In this document: positions 55,715-64,000 of the stretch, piece after piece
Layout: the number at the start of each line of letters is the position of its first letter
Position numbering within the stretch: position 1 is the stretch's first letter
Source: Persicaria tinctoria
Lineage: Eukaryota > Streptophyta > Magnoliopsida > Caryophyllales > Polygonaceae
DNA: 64,000 nt
Direction: 5' to 3'
Assembly: GCA_037127255.1 (NCBI GenBank)
Contig: JBANSL010000003.1
Span: 44,265,314-44,329,313, forward strand
Translations under genes and position numbers: made by a program
The notes under the pieces: model-generated
What the model was told of the DNA's origin: nothing
Database searches by the model: none
What the model saw: only the letters and a program-made list of their open reading frames with translations

Positions 55715-58631
55715 TTAGGAGGAAGAGGGGCCTCGAACCAGTTCCAAGTTCTCTTTAAAATGCTGCTCATAATATATGCACATGAGATCGGTAGCGCTCA
55801 TACCAGCTCGAATTGCCCAAGGAAAGTAGTGCTGAAAAAACAAAAAACTCTGCTTTTCGCTGAACCTTGCTGAGCCTCCGACATCTGACAAGAAGCACAT
55901 TGGGAGTTGCATTTGCTGGAACTCTATTACTTTGAGGGCTGTTTCCCCAACCAAGTTAGTAGGGACCCTGAAGAGGGTGTGTGCCTCTCGTGCCCGCATG
56001 GCCACGTATGCCAGCTCTTCCGTGTCCATGAAGCGTACTGGTGGACGGTCATCTGGTGAGAAGCTTCTCGATCCCATGAAGTTTGCATAAGCTGCGCCAA
56101 ATGTGTTAGGGGGCAAGTCCCATGCATGGCCAACACTTGCAGATATGACGCTAGGCCTTTCAAGTAGTACCCTCTGAAAAGTTAAACACCAATAGCAAAT
56201 ATAAATTCAGTTCACAAATGCTCACTTCCTAGTTCCTATATTGTTTGTAATTTTCCTATACGAAGAAATTTCAGATGGTTTCAATAATATGACATGATTC
56301 GAATTCACAAATGTGCTAGAACAACAATCTTATAAACCCTACTATTAACATACCAAAATCTAAGTCATCGACGGTAGGTTTATGGCCTGTTTGGCATACC
56401 AAAGATTAATATAGCTTAAAATCATATAAACCCTACTATTAACATACCAAAATCTAAGTCATCAACGGTAGGTTTAGGGCCTGTTTGGCATACCAAAGAT
56501 TAATATAGCTTAAAATTATGATTTTGCTTAAGATTAAAATCTATATGAAAATTTTGATCAAGTTTTACAGATATATAGAACTTTTAGCTTTTGTGGATAG
56601 ATTAAAAGAGGAAATTCTTCTTTGGCATGATAAATTCTATAATGTTTTGTAACGCTATTTTTTTGAAAATCGCAAAAAGCTTTGCTACACCACTTTAAAA
56701 AGCTCTAAGAGCATCTTCAGCCCACACACCCACTTTGGGTGTCTTAATATTTTTTTTAAAAGGAAAGTCAGGTTTGGGTGTCCAATGTCAAATGAAAGTT
56801 TCTGGACTTTACGCAAACCCTAGTACAAACGCTCTCTTTTGAGAGGGTTTGTCATGCCGCCGCCGCGGTACCAACCCACCTTGCCCACAACCCACCGGCA
56901 CCAACCACGGCCATCTACCTTAGCCTGTCATCACCCTTCCTCACCATCACCATCACCATCACCATGGCTTTCCCCCACCGCCTCAAAATTGTCCGGCCAC
57001 CACTAAGTTTACACAATCCTTTTGGCCCGCCGCCAACCGACTCGACCTAGCTGCCACCGCTGCCCGGTTCTTGTTGCCGCCGCCGCCTCCATCAACATCC
57101 TTGCTACCACTGGTATCCCTGGTTCACCACCATCAATCACCGGCCTCCGCCGCTTCCTTCTCTCGTGTGCGGGGGTTTCGCCCTTCGCTCTGGACTCGGA
57201 GGTGTTGCGCCGCTCGTCTGCCTCGACAACTTTCTTCTCACCTTCAATGGTCGCCTCGGGTTACGCCGCCTTGGCCACAGCCACTGTCGAGGGTTCTCCC
57301 TCCTCCTCTGTTGGGTACGACTTCCGCCGTCGGTTCTGCTCTCGACTTCGGTGGTTCCTCAGATCGGGGGTTCTACAAACCTCCTTGGTGATACACTTCT
57401 TTATTATCCTTGGGATATATGATATTAAAACTACATTTTTCAATCCTTCTGGCCTGTATCCTTTCCTTTCGATTGTTGCTTTAATCTTTCGCCTTTTGCT
57501 TATCTTGCCTATCTCTATTTTGGCTTGTCTTGTGCAGCCTATTACGATCTTTGTTATCGTCCTTGAGGGGTTTAAGATGGGTTTTTGGGTTTGATTGAGC
57601 AATGGTTTGGTTAGGATTTAGGCTCGTGGATTGGTGTGCAGTGTTATTCTTGTTGTCTGCGGGCTTCATGTGAATGGTGGTCGATTTGCTATGTTCGAAG
57701 ACGTCGTGGAAGTGCGATCGATATCTGAAGGCTCTGTTGGAGTCCATAATCTGAGATGTCCGCTAGGTTCCCCAGATTTCTCTGTGTGCGTCTTCCCTTT
57801 GGCCGATTGGTTTTATTGTTCTGCTAGCTTGTAGTTTCGGTGTAGGATAACTTGTACTTTTATTTCTGCTTTTATTTCTGTCATTTGTTTCAGTCATTTG
57901 TTTTTGTATGTTTTTTCGGTTGTACAAGATGGTTAGTCCATCTACCGACTTGTTCGGTCTCTCGGTTTCTCTAGGCTTGTCTGGAGAACCGAATTCTTAT
58001 CTTGCTTCAAAAAAAAAAAAAAAAAAAAGAAAGTTTCTGGTAGAAGAAACTTGGGAGAAAGGAAGACACACATCTTACTTTTTCAGGCTTTTCCCTGACA
58101 TTTCTTTTTTTTTTTAAAAAAAAATTCAAAGACACTCACAAGACACCCACAATATATGCATTGTGGGTGCTCTAACAAGCTTGTGCTAAGTAGGCCCTTA
58201 GTTATTCACGTGGAGTGGACATGTCAAAAGAACCTAAGCTAAGAACAGTTCCTCAGTTTACCTATATATTCGATGCAAGATACAATCTCATACTCTACAA
58301 CAAAAAGATAATACTGTCTGAAATCCAAACTATATATTTCTTTCACAGAAAAAATTGAGAGTTGAATTCATTAAAGTTAAAACAAAACCTTTCATGATGG
58401 CTTGTGCAACTAACCCAAATTCAACTGAAATCGAGGAGCTGAACTTACTCTGCCTTCAGGAATCCTTTTCATCCTCTCAAGCATCTTTTCAAAGGCGGGC
58501 TTCCCTGTCGTCTCCCCCAGCGCTGCAATAAGGTCTGCACTACGTGGGTCGAGCAATGCACCAACAGCAGAACCAAGTGCAACTGCAGCCTGTTGCCAGC
58601 CATTAAGCCGGACACGAGCACCTCCTAACAT
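55715..58631 (-). CDS. COQ4: ubiquinone biosynthesis protein COQ4 homologue, HDxxH motif altered
   Basis: Two minus-strand exons, 58631-58449 and 56173-55715, are joined in phase 0 across a 2275-bp intron, giving 213 residues. Family hallmarks are [99 protein letters not shown]4 is a mitochondrial matrix-side, inner-membrane-associated member of the coenzyme Q complex. Known COQ4 proteins carry HDxxH-x11-E as a metal site. Here the text runs [17 protein letters not shown]: the second His and the Glu at the right spacing remain, but the four residues HDFW-equivalent before them are missing, an in-frame 12-base loss. The C terminus (ELVRGPSSS) is also shorter than usual. The start used is the ATG beside GGARVRLNG; an earlier in-frame ATG exists at 58703. 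A leader exon may lie further upstream. Confidence 0.85.
56331..56518. repeat. 94-bp direct tandem duplication in the COQ4 intron
   Basis: Two copies (56331-56424 and 56425-56518), each starting TATAAACCCTACTATTAAC and containing GGCCTGTTTGGCATACC, with only a few differences. The GGCCTGTTTGG motif resembles a Tourist MITE end. Confidence 0.8.
56709..58172. mobile_element. Harbinger/Tourist-like MITE hosting a retroposon, in the COQ4 intron
   Basis: Outer ends GAGCATCTTCAGCCC...GTGGGTGCTC, with partial inverted pairing (GGGTGTCTT near the left end, AAGACACCC near the right), flanked by TAA (56706-56708 and 58173-58175). Without the retroposon it is about 240 bp, an ordinary MITE size. Confidence 0.65.
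56806..58028 (+). mobile_element. retroposed sequence with poly(A) tail and 12-bp target duplication
   Basis: A 1223-bp insert lies between direct repeats GAAAGTTTCTGG (56794-56805 and 58029-58040) and ends in 20 A residues at 58009-58028. These are the marks of LINE-machinery retroposition. The first 600 bp are GC-rich with an ORF (57022-57594) of low-complexity Pro/Ala/Ser text resembling no family I know; the rest is T-rich like a 3' untranslated region. No reverse transcriptase is present. It may be a processed copy of a host transcript, a truncated LINE, or a non-coding retroposon. Confidence 0.75.
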
Positions 58632-58740
58632 GACAGCTACTTCCCCAAGATAAATGCATTGTTTTTGAACCAAGAAAAAGCAAAAGCAAATAATTAGATT
58701 CAATTCAACAAACTCATGAAGTAGTCATGCCATGCCTATA

Positions 58741-59290
58741 TGGCACCAAGGTTATTAGGATCGGGATTCTAGGATCGAATCACAATAGGGTCCGTGGATC
58801 GGATCGTAAGATCCCATTAGGGGATCATAAAATCCTCGAAATATAATAAAATAAAAATATATATAACAAAGTTGCTTAATTTAAAGTTATAGAATGAGGG
58901 GAAAAAATGTTAGTTACACAATATATTTTGATTTTAAGACATAAAAATCTACATTTACGACCTTAGACATTGTCATATTGGTTAAAAGACTCTAAAACAA
59001 TTGTTTCTAAGCTATTTTTCACGTTCCTTACATGAATGCGTACATTTAAACACCCTAAAATCAACCAAGGAAACAAAACAAATGTTTAAAAAATACATAT
59101 TGTTAATAAAAATAGGATCTTTAGGATCGTGTGGGATCGTAAGATCCTATCGATCCATTAAGATTCTAAAGATCCCATTGTAGATCCTACACAAAAAAGA
59201 TCTTATGCATAGATCCGGATCGGGCCCCTAGGTAGGATCTTAAGATTCTAAAGATCCGGATCGGGATTCTAATTACAATGTATGGCACTT
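58741..59290. repeat. GATC-rich degenerate repeat
   Basis: Both ends (58755-58850, 59110-59280) are dense in GGATCG, AGATCC and AAGATCCTA words, with GATCGGGATTCTA near each edge. The middle is plain AT-rich DNA. It looks like a decayed MITE with complex ends; no target duplication was identified. Confidence 0.45.
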
Positions 59291-59724
59291 CGACACTCAT
59301 AATGCCCTTTTTTTTCCACTACTACTCCATTTTCTTATTTCAACTGGTTGAAACTTCAAGCTTCATACACAATATAGTAAAACTAGGCTTAGCAGCAACT
59401 ACAATTATGACCAAAATAAATGGATAAATCTTTGATCTAACATCTAATAGCAAATGAAACACATAGCAGTTGAACAGAAATCTAAGGGTGCAAATTGATG
59501 CAATCATCTATTCATCAAGATCAACCGAGATTCAGAAAGAAAAAAAAAATGAAGATCGAAATTTTTTTTCGCTCACTCCAGCGAACGAGAAAAATCGTCA
59601 AATTAGTTCACAATGATGATTTCCTAAACCTAAAACCCACAATATTCAACTAAGAACTAATTCACGGTTTGATCTTATTCCTTTTCAAAACAAAACTTTC
59701 AGCTATTTCCACGGGTGAATACAT

Positions 59725-60195
59725 TGATATCGATATCATCGATATGGATTATGGGCAGATATCTTGATATCCTTGTTGGTATATTGCAGGATATCAGACA
59801 TCAAATCAAATCTGATATCTACGGTTTAGAATGAAATTTCAGGATATCAGATTATATTTGTGGATAGTTGAAACAATATCATGAATACAAAGAAAATAGA
59901 AAGAAAGCTCTATTGAATGAACACCAAGGCAATAGAAATAGAAACAAAGTAATAGAACACAAATTTCAGCACAACTAAAGCAATAGAAATAGAAACAAAG
60001 CCCTATCGATTTAAGCTCAGTATGAGCACCAACGCAATAGAAATAGAAACAAAACAACAGATGCAAAGCGCAACAGCCCAATCGATTCAAGCTCAGGATG
60101 AGCACCAAGGCACGAATTTCAGATTGTCCAGGGAAGGCACCCAAATTTCAGCACATATGACTCATATGATATGAGCACCAAGGCACCAGCAATCG
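59725..60195. repeat. degenerate tandem repeats between COQ4 and SIK1
   Basis: 59725-59860 repeats GATATC / GGATATCAGA words. 59880-60190 repeats CAATAGAAATAGAAACAAAG (three to four copies), TGAGCACCAAGGCA and ATTTCAGCACA. Confidence 0.65.
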
Positions 60196-60199
60196 AATG

Positions 60200-60480
60200 T
60201 CAGATGCAAAGAACAACAACCTCTAGACCTACAAACCAAAAATCGCAGCAAACAAAAAAACCCTAGATCTAAAATCGCACAGCCCATAGCCCTAATCGGG
60301 ATTGCCCATATATTCCAACTGCCATAGATGAAGCAAGAAGGAGAGAAGAGGAGGAGCTTGAGGACAGAAAGCGAACAGAGAAGGGCGAGCGTTCAGAACA
60401 GAGAAACGTTCAGAGAAGAGCATGGAGATATCAAGTAATACCGCCTTAAAAAATTAGTATGTCACTTTGGGCTTGCTCTA
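60200..60480 (-). other. possible leader exon or promoter, minus strand
   Basis: On the minus strand the stretch is pyrimidine-rich, then reads CTAGGGTTTTTTTG and a GTTTGTAG acceptor-like site, as plant 5' leaders do. It could be the first non-coding exon of COQ4; this is inference only. The remaining intergenic DNA to 61009 shows no gene. Confidence 0.3.
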
Positions 60481-61009
60481 GTTAAAAGATGATATAGATA
60501 TACACTAATGACCCCCTTGGGATCCAACTGAGAAGACGATTCTCCAAACATCATTATCTTTGCTCAAAGTCACGAAATCTAAATATTGGCGATTAATCAC
60601 TGGAGTCTGGAACGATACAAGTGCACATAAAAAACAAGAATACGGAAATTTGATTGAAATCCAAAGAAGATAGATTGATTAATATATGGAGTATTGTTGG
60701 TGTTGATCGCCCTGTGTTTCCTTTTGAATCGATGGAAATGGGAGGAAACAAGACCAAACTCCCCCGCAAATTGAAATCGAAATAAGGAATTTACAAGAAA
60801 AGAAAAAAGAAAATATATCAACCGGACCACGTTGGACCGCCCGGTTCGATAAAAATCAATCGGGTCGGGTTTCATACCCTTCAAAGTTTTTCAACACTCG
60901 CTCAGCATTCAACCCGAAAAAACTACTTTTCAGAATCTCAGATGCAAAATTCTCCAATCTCCGACGACAGCCACCGCCGCCGCCACTGCCACTGCCACAG
61001 CTGAGGGAA

Positions 61010-64000
61010 ATGAGAAAGCGAAACCACGGCGTTGAGGACATATACGCCACAATGGTGCGAAAGGACTCTGGAGACAATTCCGATGCGGAGGAGGAGGACT
61101 ACGCCTCCCTCCCTCCGCTGCTCAAGCGCCTCCCTAAGGACTTTGGTGGCGGCGGATCCTTGGACGACGACTACGCAGACGCAGCGGACATCTCCGGAAC
61201 GGTGGTGGTCAAGACGAATCGCGACAGCCGCGATCGCCAGACGTCCACCTCGTCCTCTGCTGCTGCTCGGAGATCGCGAGATTTCGGCTTCTCCGGCCGC
61301 GACCAAGCGAGGCCAGAGAAGGAGGAGGACGACGATGACGACAGTGATAGTAATTTTGGTACGTTCGTTGTGAGAGGGAAGAAATCGAGGGGCGTTAGTG
61401 ACGACGAGGAAGACGAAGAGGAGGAGGAAGAGGGAGGGGTTTTTGGGACTTTCGTTGTGCGGTCGACGGCTAGGAAGAAGGATCGGGAGAGCGAATCCGT
61501 TTCCGGTACGTTTGTGAGGCGGAGTAGTAGCGGGGACGGGTCCTCAATGAGTATGGCGGTGGCGAGTATGCAGGCTATGGGGGAATTAGGGCACGGGAAG
61601 AGCAGGAGGAGTGGTGGTGGTTCTGGTCAGTCGGATGATGGCCAAGCTCGGCATTTGCAGGGCAAAATGTCTATAAGTTCGATCCCAGACAGTGTTACCA
61701 GAGAAGATCCTCTCACTAGGTATGAATTGCTCGACGAACTAGGTGAGTTACACTAAGGTGATGTGGTTCGAATTCGTGGAATTTGGTTTGAATTTGGCCA
61801 TTGTGGCTGGGAACCGATTACCTTGCCGTTTTGTCGAGTGCAGGTAAGGGTTCGTATGGAGCTGTCTATAAAGCTAGAGATTTGAGGACTTCAGAGTTGG
61901 TTGCTATCAAAGTTATTTCATTAGTGGAAGGGGTATTGTTTTCTTAATCCTCCTTGACTTCTTTATGTTTTGATGAATTGCTTAGTTTGGGGTAAACTTT
62001 GTGTGTTGTTGGAAATAGGAGGAGGGTTATGAAGAAATCCGTGGTGAGATTGAAATGTTGCAGCAATGTAGTCATCCGAATGTGGTTCGCTACTTTGGGA
62101 GCTACCAAGGAGAAGAGTACCTTTGGGTAGGAATGCTGATGTTGTTGTTTTCTTTCCTTATAAGAAGTGCTACATACTATTTCTTACTTAAAGAAGCCAT
62201 CTCTTATGCTTTCATGATACTCTCCATTCTTGTTTGTTTGTTGGGCAACAGAGATATAATCCTCCGTTTGGATGGCTTCGTCTTGTGGCAGATAGTTATG
62301 GAGTACTGTGGAGGTGGTAGTGTTGCTGACTTGATGAATGTCACAGAGGAAGCCCTAGAGGAGTCTCAAATAGCATTTATATGCAGAGAAGCTTTGAAGG
62401 TATCAGATTTGATGCTTAATGTTATGATTTGACTTCCATTTAGTTTTAAGTTTAATTGGTTTGTGAATTTAGTTTTTTTTTATTTGAAGTTTTTTTGAAA
62501 ACCTTTGTGTGTATCTATTTATTGAGGATGAAATATAGTAACTGTTTACTTCTTGTCAGTAGTTAATTGGTCTGATCAAGGGTTCTGGATCTTTCTATTT
62601 TTTTCCTTTTTTTTTGATCTGGAAAGCTGCTTGTCATTATTGCAGGGTCTTGCTTATTTGCACTCGATCTTTAAGGTCCATAGAGATATCAAGGGTGGTA
62701 ATATCTTGCTGACTGAACAAGGGGAGGTGAAATTAGGTTAGTGCTCCTTCATTTAACTTTTCTCTTTTTCTAATCAAGGGGAGTATTGTTTTTTAGTTCC
62801 ACATTAAAGTTCTTTACATTTGATGTTGAACCTCTCAATTATATACTTCTGAAAAAATCCCTCTTAGTTATATGGTGTTTAATTTCTGGCTTTTCTTCAT
62901 TTTGTTGATTGTTGATGTTGCAATAGTTAGAATATAATACCTTGATTTTTTTTCTTATTGAGTTTTTCCCCCTTGTTTAAGAGGCTTTTATTTTTTCTTG
63001 TCACATAATTTTAAAGATACTTGCTTTTCTGTATATGGTTGATTGTATTTTTACATTGATTTGCATTAGGAATTGGTGCAATAAGCGGTGCTATCATCCA
63101 TGGGGGAGAGAATATTTATTTCTTGCCTTAATTGTAATTCCTCCTCTGCATCACTTTTTTACAGGGGACTTCGGTGTTGCAGCTCAACTGACAAGAACAA
63201 TGTCTAAACGCAATACGGTATATTATATCCTGAAATTTGTTTTTCTTTCTTCCGTTGATTATTTTTTGATGACGAGGGTGGTAAACCCCGAGCACGTGAC
63301 CCATCCGACAAGAGCCCCGTATGAGGTAAACCGGCTTGCGGGGACGCTTGGCACATTGGTAGGGAGTAAGACAAACCTTTGATTTTCACTCAAGAAAAGT
63401 GGCGGAGGCAGGGATCGAACTCGGGACTTCCTTACCACCCTCCTTACACAGCACTAGGCCACCCCTACTCAGTTGATTTTTTCCAATAGTTAAAGTCACT
63501 TGCCGGCAAATGTGTCACCCTCCTTAAAAGCATATGCCAAAATTGTGGCACAAGCACAATTACTAGGAAGTGCATTTTGCTTTTGACAGATGGTTAATTA
63601 GTAAAGGCACCTTTAACAAGGTCTCATCCTCATAGGTTAGATTAATACTTTACATTTTCATACCTTCTCATTTAGTAAGTTAATAATTTTAGGTTGACTT
63701 TATTATTCCAATTTTTCTACATTGTCTCTTCTCTTGTATGTAGTGATTTTTTCTACATTCTCTTCTCTTGGGTATGGTGAATTTGGTAATCAATTTTGGA
63801 TGAGAGGAGTTTTGTTGTTATTGTTGTTGTTGTTGTTGATAATAATAATAATAATAATAATAGCAACAACAATAACAGTAACAATAACAATAACAATAAT
63901 GTGTGCTATTCATGGAAGACATAACACTGTTAAAGGCTTCATGACGAGACCGCTGTTAGCTAGATTTTTATTTCATACCTAGCTCTTCTGTTAACTGAGT
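61010..64000 (+). CDS. SIK1: SIK1/MAP4K-type STE20-like Ser/Thr kinase, 5' part (runs off the window)
   Basis: Exons 61010-61742, 61844-61932, 62019-62126, 62292-62399, 62646-62736, 63165-63217 join in phase; the next exon is beyond 64000. Residues 1-235 form a charged, disordered N terminus starting [16 protein letters not shown], with [15 protein letters not shown] and four short GTFVVR-like repeats. The kinase domain begins [18 protein letters not shown], with the ATP lysine in VAIKVIS, the helix-C region [13 protein letters not shown], hinge [13 protein letters not shown], catalytic loop [17 protein letters not shown] and the activation-loop start [16 protein letters not shown] and the SKRNT loop are STE20/GCKII hallmarks. 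In Arabidopsis this class (SIK1, the Hippo/MST homologue) acts with MOB1 in growth control. The N-terminal text matches that protein's style as I recall it. Divergent from COQ4, starts 2.4 kb apart. Confidence 0.88.
63283..63475 (-). mobile_element. tRNA-derived SINE-like sequence in a SIK1 intron
   Basis: The minus strand reads GGGTGGCCTAGTGCTGTGTA, then GAGTTCGATCCC (B box), and ends near CGGGGTTTACCACCCTCGTC. The intron continues past the window, so its effect on splicing cannot be judged. Confidence 0.55.
63812..63899. repeat. compound microsatellite
   Basis: (TTG)n, then (ATA)n, then (AAC)n/(AAT)n runs in the same SIK1 intron. Confidence 0.85.

Noticed and set aside
63812..63899. CRISPR-like short repeats
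   Set aside because: Plain trinucleotide microsatellite without spacers, in a plant intron.
1..64000. A previously undescribed multi-gene system
   Set aside because: The conserved genes are unrelated plant housekeeping or signalling genes, and everything else resolves into transposons, duplications and decayed genes. No cluster with linked function is visible.

Overview
This is a plant nuclear genome window, most likely from a eudicot. It holds multi-exon genes with short GT-AG introns, Ty3/gypsy and Ty1/copia LTR retrotransposons, MULE/MuDR and FAR1-type sequences, many MITEs and SINE fragments, and three recognisable conserved plant genes: an ASNSD1-like asparagine synthetase, COQ4 and a SIK1/MAP4K-type STE20 kinase. 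I see nothing bacterial, no CRISPR and no operon. Exon coordinates were worked out by hand from splice signals, reading phase and family resemblance. I could run no alignment or database search.

Layout. (1) 1-5458: a minus-strand ORF of the 'putative gypsy type transposon' (PF04195) kind, split by a solo LTR (567-3541, TSD GGACT). (2) 5459-27230: one large LTR element (TSD AACTC, LTRs about 3.26 kb, initiator-Met PBS) with an apparently non-coding internal domain of about 5.3 kb. It hosts two later insertions: a gag-protease-only Athila/Tat-like element (11840-18733, TSD CTAGG, tRNA-Asp-type PBS) and an internally deleted copia element on the minus strand (21752-24778). (3) 27231-28744: no gene recognised. 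(4) 28745-41021: a tandem duplication of a locus of about 2.5 kb for a small coiled-coil, tail-anchored protein. Copy A is broken by a solo LTR of the same family as in (1) and (2). Copy B carries a complete 5.3-kb MULE in its promoter-proximal part. (5) 41658-44130: a decayed FAR1/FRS-like gene on the minus strand. (6) 44947-48486: two inverted tRNA-like sequences (one split by a hAT MITE), AT-rich DNA and a 710-bp hAT-like element. (7) 48619-63217 and beyond: the genic end, with ASNSD1-like (+), COQ4 (-, convergent with it) and SIK1-like (+, divergent from COQ4, running off the window).

The conserved genes do not form a pathway. ASNSD1-like is a cytosolic-type glutamine amidotransferase/synthetase homologue, COQ4 belongs to mitochondrial ubiquinone synthesis, and SIK1 is a Hippo/MAP4K-type kinase. 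The main story of the window is layered transposition, for which target-site duplications give a relative order. The two observations most worth following are the coiled-coil gene pair, whose introns are almost identical while their coding exons are strongly diverged, and a COQ4 copy that lacks four residues of its metal-binding HDxxH motif.
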